A DNA stretch of 45,196 nucleotides, taken from an uncultured Clostridia bacterium. Its GTDB lineage: Bacteria > Bacillota > Clostridia > Oscillospirales > Butyricicoccaceae. The stretch is taken from assembly GCA_910589115.1 (NCBI GenBank), contig CAJUSB010000012.1, positions 1-45,196 on the forward strand, given 5' to 3'. The notes under the pieces are model-generated. The model made no database searches, was not told the origin of the DNA, and saw only the letters and a list, made by a program, of their open reading frames with translations. Below, in pieces: positions 7,525 to 15,100 of this stretch; the first letter of the stretch is position 1; each line of letters opens with the position of its first letter. A program made the translations under genes and the position numbers.

Positions 7525-8070
7525 TTATACGCCCCTTTCTTCGCTGCCTTCCCAAAGATTCAGCTGACGGTCGGCAAGGTTATCAATATACAGCCCGTGT
7601 TTACGTGCCAGCCGGACGGTGAACGCCGTACCGCCCGGCTGGCCATTAAAATAGCAGATAAGACGGCATGAACCGTCCACCATGAAACGGTTGCGCTCGT
7701 GGTAACAGCCGGAGATGTAACGGTCATGCAGGCAGAAAACCCGATTAGCGGCAAACAATACCTCGTGGTAAATGCTGCGCCAATAATCCGCCCATCGTTC
7801 CTCCTGCCCTGCATAGGGTACGGCACACCAAAGGGAAAGATGCAGTTCCTCCCGCAGAGAAAGCACTGTCTGGGCTGCCCACAGGTCAAAACCGCGGCTC
7901 ATACCGGTGAAGAAAGCAGTACAGCCTGCTTGTGCGGCGCGGCGCACGGCACATTCCAGCCCGTCATGCAAAAGGGCCGCCCCGTTTGAGACTTCCAGTT
8001 TTTCCGGACGATGCCCCGAAAAGCAGCAAACCTGCTCCTTCGTATATTGTATGATACATCGTCCCTCCAA
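7525..8070 (-). CDS. DUF1273 / YpsA-like SLOG family protein
   Basis: This is a small Rossmannoid protein of the SLOG superfamily, whose members are thought to bind nucleotide-derived ligands; YpsA affects cell division in Bacillus. The CCFSGHRPEKL motif, FFTGMSRGFDLWAA and CYHERNRFMVDGS, then ICYFNGQPGGTAFTVRLA, are the family signatures. The start is uncertain. The TTG at 8070 shown here is part of GGATTGGAGGG and has no site before it. GGAGGG itself points to codons a few residues later, where only ATC or ATA occur in frame and the nearby ATG is out of frame. Family members begin only a few residues before CCFSGH, so the real start is probably near 8055. First gene of a four-gene operon. 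Confidence 0.82.
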   Translation of the reverse strand: MEGRCIIQYTKEQVCCFSGHRPEKLEVSNGAALLHDGLECAVRRAAQAGCTAFFTGMSRGFDLWAAQTVLSLREELHLSLWCAVPYAGQEERWADYWRSIYHEVLFAANRVFCLHDRYISGCYHERNRFMVDGSCRLICYFNGQPGGTAFTVRLARKHGLYIDNLADRQLNLWEGSEERGV

Positions 8071-8122
8071 TCCGGATGCGTAATTCTCAGTAAAGCCGCA
8101 ATTTATAGGGCTGCCTATACTT

Positions 8123-8150
8123 ATTATATCAAATTATATGGGGATTTCAA
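8123..8150 (-). promoter_or_regulatory. Sigma-A-type promoter of the DUF1273-YihY-flavoprotein-kinase operon
   Basis: On the minus strand TTGAAA (8150-8145) and TATAAT (8128-8123) are separated by 16 nt, about 55 nt upstream of the first gene. No other promoter is visible before the operon's terminator at 5369-5414. Confidence 0.75.
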
Positions 8151-8194
8151 GCATTGGTTTGGTGAATTTCTCAAAACAGCTGTGAACTGTCCGG

Positions 8195-9007
8195 TCAGCG
8201 GCCAAGCAGCGTATAGATCGCATAGGCAACCCCATCTTCCGCGTTACTCTTCGTCGTGAAGCGGCACAGCTGTTTGATGTCCGCACGGGCATTCCCCATT
8301 GCAACAGGCATTCCTACAGCGAGCAGCATTTCCCGGTCGTTTTCGCTGTCGCCGATGGCGGCGGCACGTTCCAGCGTCGTACCATAGCGCTCGCAGAGTT
8401 CGGCCAGTGCGCGTCCTTTGTCCGCATGGGGGGCAATGATCTCTACGTTATCCTCTGCCGAACTCATCAGGCGGAGCCCTTCCACACCGGCAAGCTGTGA
8501 ACGTACAAGCGCCAAATGCTGCGGATTGCGGGAGCGGGTAAAGACCTTGTCTGCTGCCATGTGCTGAGAAGCGATTGCCTCCGCAACGGACGGGACAACT
8601 GTTTTCACGGACAGATATCCCTCGTTTGACTTATACTGTGCAAAAATCATTTCATCATACGGTGTCATGTAGAGCTGTGTGCCGACGTATACCATAGTCG
8701 AAAGCCCGTACCGTTCACAGGCTGCTGCTGCCCGGCAGGCAGCTTCCCAATGCATAGAGGTGCGGCTCAGGCAAACCCCGGAAGAGGCGGAGGAAATGGC
8801 CGCGCCGCCGGAGGTAACCATTTCATCATCTGTGCCCAGCAGTCGCGCAAATTCGGAAGCCTCACCGCAAATGCGTCCGGTAGAGATAACGACCCGCACG
8901 CCCTTAGCGCGTGCCCAGCCAACGGCCTCCCGCACGGCAGGGGAGACTTCGTTATGCGGGTTGAGTGCGGTTCCATCTAGGTCAAGAGCAATTAAATCAT
9001 ATTCCAT
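8195..9007 (-). CDS. Cof-type HAD-IIB family phosphatase
   Basis: This is a cytoplasmic haloacid dehalogenase-type hydrolase that probably removes phosphate from a sugar phosphate or flavin-type substrate. The 270-residue protein carries LDLDGT, with Asp9 and Asp11 as nucleophile and acid/base. VVISTGR is motif II; a C2-type cap follows. DKGRALAELCERYG contributes the motif III lysine, and AIGDSENDREMLLAVGMPVAMGNA is motif IV. I chose the ATG at 9007 because AAAGGA lies 11 nt upstream; an ATG four codons earlier overlaps that site. It appears monocistronic, with the next minus-strand gene upstream ending 144 nt away. Confidence 0.9.
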   Translation of the reverse strand: MEYDLIALDLDGTALNPHNEVSPAVREAVGWARAKGVRVVISTGRICGEASEFARLLGTDDEMVTSGGAAISSASSGVCLSRTSMHWEAACRAAAACERYGLSTMVYVGTQLYMTPYDEMIFAQYKSNEGYLSVKTVVPSVAEAIASQHMAADKVFTRSRNPQHLALVRSQLAGVEGLRLMSSAEDNVEIIAPHADKGRALAELCERYGTTLERAAAIGDSENDREMLLAVGMPVAMGNARADIKQLCRFTTKSNAEDGVAYAIYTLLGR

Positions 9008-9150
9008 GGGGGTACACATCCTTTATCATATCAGACCTTTTTGCAACTACCATCTTATAATAAAATGAACAAAAATGCAACTGTATGATTGTACAAACCC
9101 CATAAATTCCCAAAGCCTTTCCCGTGCAGAATTCACATTTCTACAGCCGT

Positions 9151-9819
9151 TCAGCGGAAGCTGTTTGCCCGGAATGCGATAACCAGTGCACGGAGCATGT
9201 AATGCTCCAAATCCAGGTCGCCGTTGTCGTCACCGGAAATGTAGCCTTTTTCCAGCAGGAATTTTACAGTTTCTTTGCCCCAGGCGGGCACTTCTTCCAG
9301 CTTGTGATAAATCGTCATCGGCTCCTCCTTTTCCCGTTCAAGTTCGGCTTTGAACTGTGACCATGCGTAGCTGTCTCGGACAAGCGGCTCGGGGCAGGTT
9401 TTGTGCGTGATATCATAGTGCCGCAGTACATGTGTAATCGGTATCTTGTACTTTTTCATCAGTCCTTTCGTCAGGCGGACAGCCCGCTCCCGCGTCTGTT
9501 GGGTAAAATAATATCCGTTTTCATTTTTCCGGGAACATAATTCGATGCCGATACTGTTTTTGTTCCGGCAGTCCGGATGATAATAGGTGTTTTTCGTTCC
9601 ACAGTGCCAGGCGGTGTAATTATCCGGTACAGATTGCCAAATTTCTTTGTCATCTACAAAATAATGTGCGGAGGTTTCGGTAAAATCCCGCGAAAAATAG
9701 GTTGCATTTTCGGCGGCAGTGTCGCCGTTTCCGCTGGTGTAGTGGATGACAAGGTATTTGATATTGTTGGGATCACGCTTTTCTCCGTAATTGTCACGCC
9801 GTGCAAGTTTGGTGTTCAA
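9151..9819 (-). CDS. N-acetylmuramoyl-L-alanine amidase (Amidase_2 type, endolysin-like)
   Basis: This is a zinc amidase that cleaves the bond between muramic acid and the peptide stem of peptidoglycan. KYLVIHYTSG supplies the first zinc His (residue 26), and THVLRHYDITHKTCPEP supplies the second His and the Cys ligand, as in phage T7 lysozyme and XlyA. ETSAHYFVDDKEIWQSVPD and AWHCGTKN are further family motifs. The C-terminal ~45 residues (EEVPAWGKETVKFLLEKG) resemble a tail often found on clostridial phage endolysins. No signal peptide is present, which also fits an endolysin-type enzyme, yet no other phage genes are near. TTG at 9819 is preceded by AAAGGAGG at 7 nt; the open frame upstream of it is not coding-like. 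Confidence 0.88.
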   Translation of the reverse strand: MNTKLARRDNYGEKRDPNNIKYLVIHYTSGNGDTAAENATYFSRDFTETSAHYFVDDKEIWQSVPDNYTAWHCGTKNTYYHPDCRNKNSIGIELCSRKNENGYYFTQQTRERAVRLTKGLMKKYKIPITHVLRHYDITHKTCPEPLVRDSYAWSQFKAELEREKEEPMTIYHKLEEVPAWGKETVKFLLEKGYISGDDNGDLDLEHYMLRALVIAFRANSFR

Positions 9820-9965
9820 AGATTCGTCCTCCTTTCTGTAAGCCCTATATCCTTTGTATGCAGCACGGCCTGCAACTATTCTATGGAACCAGAGAACCCT
9901 TGGCATTCAAAAAATGCTGTCCGAAAAAACATCAAAAGAGAAACATCAATACCAGCACCCAGCCC

Positions 9966-10070
9966 CTCGTCCCGCCCGCAGGCGATGGACGGGAGTCCAG
10001 AGGGATAAGTCCCTCTGGCGCTGTCCGCGTAGGACCGCCCGCCGCGCAGGCGAGCCCGCCCGCAGGCGGA
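9966..10070. repeat. Dispersed GC-rich repeat, short form (R4)
   Basis: The element has the CCCGCCCGCAGGCG left end, the CCAGAGGG...CCCTCTGG hairpin and the GTCCGCGTAGGAC right module of the long copies. The three middle hairpins are absent. It resembles the copies at 41601-41691 and 45143-45196. It lies between the start of the amidase gene and the end of the deacetylase gene. Confidence 0.8.
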
Positions 10071-10091
10071 GATGGCCTCCGATATAACAAA

Positions 10092-10120
10092 ACCACCACC
10101 GGCAGAAAACCAGTGGTGGT
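10092..10120 (-). terminator. Rho-independent terminator of the deacetylase gene
   Basis: On the minus strand the stem ACCACCAC/GTGGTGGT (arms 10120-10113 and 10099-10092) is followed by TTTTGTT. It begins 11 nt after the deacetylase stop. Confidence 0.75.
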
Positions 10121-10130
10121 GCGTTAACAT

Positions 10131-11825
10131 TTAGCGGAAAGAAGTGTATACTTTGCCAGGTTCCAGCTCGACGCCCTTGATTGCCGCCAGCTCCGAAACC
10201 GTTACAAATGCATAGCCCTTATCCTTTAGTTTGTCGATTGCGTTCAGGACGCCTTTATAGGTGGATTCATAAAGATCGTGCATCAGGATAATGTCGCCAT
10301 CCTGCACGTTGTTCACAATCTTGTTTTCTACACTTTTTGCGTCCTTGCTCTGCCAGTCCAACGTGTCCAGGCTCCACAGGATGATCGGTAGCTCACTCTT
10401 TTCCATTTCTGCCTTGACGGTATCGTTATATGCTCCACCAGTGGGACGCATGACGGTCGGCTTTTCACCTGCATAGGATTCGATTAAATCACTATTGCCG
10501 TCTACCTGTTCATGGATTTCGCTGACGGACAATTTGGTCAGTGTTTTATGATCCATCGTATGGTTGCCCATTTCATGCCCTTCCTCAAGATACCGGTCAA
10601 GCACGCTATGGAAATCTTTCACACGGTAGCCGCACATGAAAAAGGTTGCATGTGCCCCTCGCTCATTCAATGCGTTCAGCAGACGGGCCGTCAATCCCTC
10701 CGACTGCCCGGTCGGGCCGTCGTCAAAGGTCAGCGCAACATAATGCTCAGCTTCCGGGACTTCGACTTTCGGTTTCTGGTTGCCCAACTCTGCACCCATC
10801 GCCGCAAGCGCTTCTTCCTGGTCGGGGTAGCCTTTTAACGGCGCAACAGTAAAGGCAAGCACACCTTCGCTGAGCAATGTTTTATTCATACCCAGCAGCG
10901 CGGCGAGCAAATCATCCGATACATAAAGGATGTCGTTCAGCTCATGGAAACAGAAGTTTTCTTTTTCAGTTGGCTGACGGTCAACCCGTGCAGTATTCTT
11001 GGCCGTATCCAGCAGCGCTTCCCGCTGGCCAAGCTGGATGGTGACTGTGTCGCCTTCGGTTTCTACAGAGCCGCCCATTGCTGACACGCATTCCTCCAGA
11101 GGGAAATAAATGCTGTTGTCATCGTCAAAGGTCGTCATGCCCGAGAAAGAAATATGCTCGCCCCGCGCAATCGCCTGGTCAGAACCACTGCGGAAAAGCA
11201 TACCATTTGTCAGATACTGCTCGGTTGACGCGCCCAGCAGCTTTGCGACCTCTTCGGTTACCGACTGTTGTTCGTCCTGTTTGAAGATGATGTAATTGCC
11301 CTTGTCTGAGGAAAGGAATTCCAATGTCCAGCCGCCGACGTTTTCCAGGGCGCGTGCCGGAATATATGTGCTGCCGTCCTGTACGACCGGGGCGGTAGGC
11401 AGGTCAATAATTTCCTCACCAACCGTCATTTGCGGAATGCCAACTGTCAGCGTTGCAGTGGTCTTTCCGTTAATTAGGGTTGCGATTTGATTGACTTCAT
11501 CCCAAGTGACATCCAGCCCAATGCCTTCGCCCGCCGCTTGGAGCGGCACCTGCACACGGCCGCTGCTGTCAACAAAGGGCTTGATATTGCTGCCCAGCGG
11601 GAAACGTGCATGCTCTTTCACGCCGTAGCGGTTGCCCACCTGGAAAGCGATATAATCCGGATCAGCCGCCGGCAGGGGTTCGCTCCGTGCAGGCGGGGCG
11701 TCAGCATCGGCTCCGGCGCTTCCGGCGGCACCGGCACCGGGCGCTGCACCGCTCAGGAACACAGGCACCAGCATAATTGCCGACATTGCGACTGCACCAA
11801 GCAGTCCGATTTTCCATTTTTTCAT
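10131..11825 (-). CDS. Secreted polysaccharide deacetylase with copper amine oxidase N-domain-like stalk
   Basis: This is a NodB-type deacetylase that probably modifies peptidoglycan or another surface glycan outside the cell. Residues 1-33 form a signal peptide (MKKWKIGLL ... FLSGAAPG), followed by an Ala/Gly/Pro-rich linker. Residues ~58-182 and ~230-310 look like two copper amine oxidase N-terminal-like stalk domains (VPLQAAGEGIGLDVTWDE, STYIPARALENVGG). The catalytic domain starts at ~360: TFDDGP at 366-371 contains the metal Asp and base, NHTMDH supplies metal ligands His422 and His426, and MRPTGGAYND follows. ATG at 11825 starts a clean signal peptide; GAGGAG is 12 nt upstream, a rather long spacing. 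It has its own promoter and terminator. Confidence 0.92.
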   Translation of the reverse strand: MKKWKIGLLGAVAMSAIMLVPVFLSGAAPGAGAAGSAGADADAPPARSEPLPAADPDYIAFQVGNRYGVKEHARFPLGSNIKPFVDSSGRVQVPLQAAGEGIGLDVTWDEVNQIATLINGKTTATLTVGIPQMTVGEEIIDLPTAPVVQDGSTYIPARALENVGGWTLEFLSSDKGNYIIFKQDEQQSVTEEVAKLLGASTEQYLTNGMLFRSGSDQAIARGEHISFSGMTTFDDDNSIYFPLEECVSAMGGSVETEGDTVTIQLGQREALLDTAKNTARVDRQPTEKENFCFHELNDILYVSDDLLAALLGMNKTLLSEGVLAFTVAPLKGYPDQEEALAAMGAELGNQKPKVEVPEAEHYVALTFDDGPTGQSEGLTARLLNALNERGAHATFFMCGYRVKDFHSVLDRYLEEGHEMGNHTMDHKTLTKLSVSEIHEQVDGNSDLIESYAGEKPTVMRPTGGAYNDTVKAEMEKSELPIILWSLDTLDWQSKDAKSVENKIVNNVQDGDIILMHDLYESTYKGVLNAIDKLKDKGYAFVTVSELAAIKGVELEPGKVYTSFR

Positions 11826-11925
11826 AAAAATTCGACGCTCCTCTATTATGAACACGGATGGAAACAGGTTTATTGAAACGCCGCCTGCTATTCCACAGAA
11901 AAGCAGACGGATTTCGTTACATATT

Positions 11926-11934
11926 ATTATACCA
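11926..11934 (-). promoter_or_regulatory. Extended -10 promoter of the deacetylase gene
   Basis: On the minus strand TGGTATAAT (11934-11926) is an extended -10. The -35 region, a T-rich stretch 17 nt upstream, is weak. The start site would be about 95 nt before the ATG at 11825. Confidence 0.5.
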
Positions 11935-12000
11935 CAGCTCGACAAAAAATAGTATGGCTGCCCGCCTGATTTTTTGGAAAATTTTTATGAATATTTTTGT

Positions 12001-12891
12001 TCAAAACAGCGAGAGCTGTTCATCGGTTTGCAGCAGGCGGCGGTATGGCGTGATGTGGTCGAGTGACACTTCATGTGCAGCGGCTTCGCTGCGCAGCCAG
12101 CGCATCAGGGCGGAGCGGTGGGCTTTCCGGGCGGGCTTGCTTTGGTAAAGGCGGCGCAGCGGGGCCTCACACTGGGGGAAGTCCCGCCGGAGAAAATCCA
12201 TAAAGACGCTGCGTGTTTTTCCACGCAGGTTCAGCAGCCCGGGCAGCAAATAGCTGACTTTGGCCGTGTGTGCCCCTGCACAGATAGCGGACAGGTTGGC
12301 GCGGCTGTCCGTCAGGAATGGGATAATGGGCATCAGGTGAACGCCGGTACAGGCGCGGGTTTCAGAGAAAGCGCGCAGCACTTCAAAACGCCGTGCGGAT
12401 GGTACGCCGCCAGGTTCCAGCCGTGTACGGACGCGTTCGTCCATACAGGTGATGGTAGCCGCCAGGTTGACGGCAGCCACCTCGGAAAGACGGGCGATTA
12501 AATCATAGTCACGGAGGATCAGGTCGGATTTTGTCGAAATAATACAAGGATTACGGTATTTTATCATCAGCCGCAGGATTTCCGGCATCAGCTTATAATG
12601 CTGCTCTGCAGGCTGATAACTGTCGGTCACACCACCGATGTTGACCGGTTCGCCGGCCCATGAACGGCGGGAAAGCTCATATTCCAGACGTTCGGCGATA
12701 TTGGTCTTCACATAGAGATCGCTGTAGAAATCACCGCCGCCGTCACCCATATAGCTGTGCGAATAGAGTGCGAAACAGTAGCGGCAGCCATGCGCACAGC
12801 CCCGATAGGGGTTGAGATCCCATGAATAGGGTAGGAAACGTGACGAAATATGGTTCATGGCCGCCGCGCATTCGATTTCATGAACCGCCAT
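12001..12891 (-). CDS. SPL/Rv2578c-like radical SAM protein
   Basis: This radical SAM enzyme is related to spore photoproduct lyase, but of the group whose substrate is not known. NPYRGCAHGCRYC at residues 27-39 carries the CxxxCxxC motif (Cys32, Cys36, Cys39) that binds the 4Fe-4S cluster. The N-terminal MAVHEIECAAAMN matches the IEA(K)SALN-type lead-in of the family, which supports the ATG at 12891 although no ribosome site is visible. GGVTDSYQPAE, IISTKSDLILRD and LMPIIPFLTD are further family motifs. It starts 12 nt after the prfC stop, so it is probably translated by coupling to prfC. The 296-residue length is normal. Confidence 0.87.
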   Translation of the reverse strand: MAVHEIECAAAMNHISSRFLPYSWDLNPYRGCAHGCRYCFALYSHSYMGDGGGDFYSDLYVKTNIAERLEYELSRRSWAGEPVNIGGVTDSYQPAEQHYKLMPEILRLMIKYRNPCIISTKSDLILRDYDLIARLSEVAAVNLAATITCMDERVRTRLEPGGVPSARRFEVLRAFSETRACTGVHLMPIIPFLTDSRANLSAICAGAHTAKVSYLLPGLLNLRGKTRSVFMDFLRRDFPQCEAPLRRLYQSKPARKAHRSALMRWLRSEAAAHEVSLDHITPYRRLLQTDEQLSLF

Positions 12892-12903
12892 GCAAAGATA
12901 CCG

Positions 12904-14502
12904 TTAAAACGTGTTTTCGGAGAATTCGCGCAGCTCAAGCCCATCGTTGTGGTCAAGCGCCCACGAGATATTCCACGGGCTTGAAAACAGCAGCAGCAGA
13001 TTGCCGTTGAAATCCTGTACGATTTTGGTGTCACTGGTCAGCTTCAATGCCTTGGGGTCATAGGTTTCGGGGTCGTTTCCAATCCAGCGGAGGTGTTCAT
13101 AGGGCAGCATCTCGCGGATGATCTCTACATTATATTCATTTTTGAGACGGTATTCCAGCACCTCGAACTGGAGCACGCCGACCACGCCGACGATCACTTC
13201 TTCCATGCCGGTGCCCGGCTCCTGGAAAATCTGGATTGCACCTTCCTGCGCGATTTGCGTGGTGCCTTTGACAAACTGCTTGCGCTTGAGGGTGTCCTTT
13301 TGGCGGACGCGTGCAAACAGCTCGGGTGCAAAGGTGGGGATGCCGGAATAGGTGCACCGTTTTTCCGGGGAGCAGACCGTGTCGCCGATGGAAAAGATGC
13401 CGGGGTCAAATACGCCGATAATATCCCCAGCGTAGGCTTCGTCAACGATGGAGCGGTCCTGTGCCATCAGCTGCTGCGGCTGGGCGAGCTGTATTTTTTT
13501 GCCGCCCTGCACATGGAAGACCTCGCGCCCGCGCTCGAATTTGCCGGAACAGATGCGCATGAAAGCGATCCGGTCACGGTGGGCCTTGTTCATATTGGCC
13601 TGGATTTTGAATACAAAGGCGGAGAAATGGTCATCGAATGGGTCGGTCATACCGGTATCCGCCAGGCGGGGGAGGGGGGCGGTCGTCATGGTCAGGAATT
13701 TTTTCAGGAAGGGCTCAACGCCAAAATTGGTCAGCGCGGAACCAAAAAACACCGGCGAGAGCTTGCCGTGGCGCACCGCGTCAAGGTCAAATTCATCGCC
13801 TGCGCCTGCGAGCAGTTCGATGTCGTCAGAGAGGGTCTGGTACTGGGTATCAGAGAGTGCCGCTTTCAGCGCTTCATCGCCGAAACGCATACGGGTCGCG
13901 GTGACTTCATGACGTGCATCAATCCCCTCGAAAGCAATCACTTCTTCATCCACGCGGTCATAAACGCCCTTGAATTCACGGCCTGAGCCGATCGGCCAGT
14001 TGACGGCAAAGGTGCCGATGCCGAGCTCGTGTTCGATTTCTTCCAGCAGCTCATAAGGGTCGCGGGATTCGCGGTCCATTTTATTGATAAAGGTAAAGAT
14101 GGGGATATCACGCATGACGCATACTTTGAATAGCTTGCGTGTCTGCGCCTCGACACCCTTGGAAGCGTCAATGACCATCACGGCGCTGTCCGCAGCCATC
14201 AGCGTGCGGTAGGTATCTTCGGAAAAGTCCTGATGCCCGGGGGTATCCAATATATTGATGCAGTATCCGTCATAATGGAATTGGAGCACGGAGGAGGTGA
14301 CCGAAATACCGCGCTGTTTTTCAATTTCCATCCAGTCAGAAACCGCGTGGCGGGAATTTTTTTTGCCCTTGACCATGCCGGCCTCTTGGATCGCACCGCC
14401 ATAGAGCAGGAATTTTTCGGTGATGGTGGTCTTGCCCGCATCGGGGTGCGAAATGATCGCGAAAGTGCGGCGGGCTTCAATTTCTTTTTTCAAATCTGCC
14501 AA
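12904..14502 (-). CDS. prfC: Peptide chain release factor 3
   Basis: RF3 is a translational GTPase that recycles RF1 and RF2 from the ribosome after termination. The 532-residue product has G1 SHPDAGKTT (residues 18-26), a switch II region LDTPGHQDFSEDTYRTL and G4 INKMDRESRDP. The C-terminal half (LQFEVLEYRLKNEYNVE) is characteristic of RF3 rather than EF-G. The start is TTG at 14502, with GGGAG 10 nt upstream, and the frame closes soon above. A promoter lies at 14533-14561, and the downstream radical SAM gene is in the same transcript. Confidence 0.96.
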   Translation of the reverse strand: MADLKKEIEARRTFAIISHPDAGKTTITEKFLLYGGAIQEAGMVKGKKNSRHAVSDWMEIEKQRGISVTSSVLQFHYDGYCINILDTPGHQDFSEDTYRTLMAADSAVMVIDASKGVEAQTRKLFKVCVMRDIPIFTFINKMDRESRDPYELLEEIEHELGIGTFAVNWPIGSGREFKGVYDRVDEEVIAFEGIDARHEVTATRMRFGDEALKAALSDTQYQTLSDDIELLAGAGDEFDLDAVRHGKLSPVFFGSALTNFGVEPFLKKFLTMTTAPLPRLADTGMTDPFDDHFSAFVFKIQANMNKAHRDRIAFMRICSGKFERGREVFHVQGGKKIQLAQPQQLMAQDRSIVDEAYAGDIIGVFDPGIFSIGDTVCSPEKRCTYSGIPTFAPELFARVRQKDTLKRKQFVKGTTQIAQEGAIQIFQEPGTGMEEVIVGVVGVLQFEVLEYRLKNEYNVEIIREMLPYEHLRWIGNDPETYDPKALKLTSDTKIVQDFNGNLLLLFSSPWNISWALDHNDGLELREFSENTF

Positions 14503-14532
14503 AGCTCGTATTCTCCCTTCTGGTTACAGCTT

Positions 14533-14561
14533 ATTTTATCATTATTTGGCTCATCATGCAA
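14533..14561 (-). promoter_or_regulatory. Sigma-A-type promoter of prfC
   Basis: On the minus strand TTGCAT (14561-14556) and TAAAAT (14538-14533) are separated by 17 nt, about 30 nt upstream of the prfC TTG. Confidence 0.65.
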
Positions 14562-14760
14562 GACGAAATGTTTCTTGATTTTTCAAAAAATGTACATGAT
14601 TTATACACAATTCTTCTGTATACTGTAATCATGGTCAGGCGGACAAGGAAAGCGCCGCCGGATCATGTTCCCCCTTTCAGAGCAGCATACTGCATATGTC
14701 GTGCATGGATTGAAAAGCTGCTTATAATGCTTTCTACTCTCTCTATCCTACCTTTTTATG

Positions 14761-14893
14761 AAGGGACACCCCGGAGTGTGAGCAGCTCCGGGGTGTCCCT
14801 TTGCCCTGTAAAGAAAATTCCTTTACAGGGGTGGCGGAAGCCGGTTTGTACAGCCCTGCGGCGTGACGGGAAGACGCCGGAAAAGCGAACCGG
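14761..14893. other. Block of three strong inverted repeats in the prfC-chemoreceptor intergenic region
   Basis: Three hairpins follow each other closely. The first has a perfect 15-bp stem (14762-14776 with 14786-14800) and is followed by TTT on the plus strand. The second has a 10-bp stem (14804-14813 with 14821-14830). The third is nested: CCGGTT/AACCGG (14841-14846, 14888-14893) encloses CGGCGT/ACGCCG (14859-14864, 14874-14879). The first may be a terminator. The block lies upstream of the chemoreceptor promoter, so it is not part of that leader. The rest of 14562-14976 holds no convincing gene. Confidence 0.55.
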
Positions 14894-14976
14894 ACGGAGA
14901 GGAAGAATTTGGGTTTGTTGTCAATGGTGTACAATTTGCCTGTGCTGCGATTTGTCGGGTAAGGTCGAGAAATTGC

Positions 14977-15005
14977 TTGAAATTTTGCTTGGTTTCTGCT
15001 ATAAT
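14977..15005 (+). promoter_or_regulatory. Sigma-A-type promoter of the chemoreceptor gene
   Basis: TTGAAA (14977-14982), a 17-nt spacer and a perfect TATAAT (15000-15005) lie about 95 nt before the ATG at 15101. No sigma-28-type sequence is visible here. Confidence 0.8.
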
Positions 15006-15100
15006 GAGAACAACAACCGTTATATTGGTTCGCGTGCCATATTTTCCCTTATGACATGCGAGAAATAAAGCGGAAAAATTACATATGGGGGAACGTGCCA

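Noticed and set aside
13093..13986. Plus-strand open frame of about 300 codons inside prfC
   Set aside because: Antisense shadow of RF3; the prfC translation has all GTPase motifs.
14556..15068. Small plus-strand gene upstream of the chemoreceptor
   Set aside because: It has no ribosome site and crosses two perfect hairpins and the chemoreceptor promoter.
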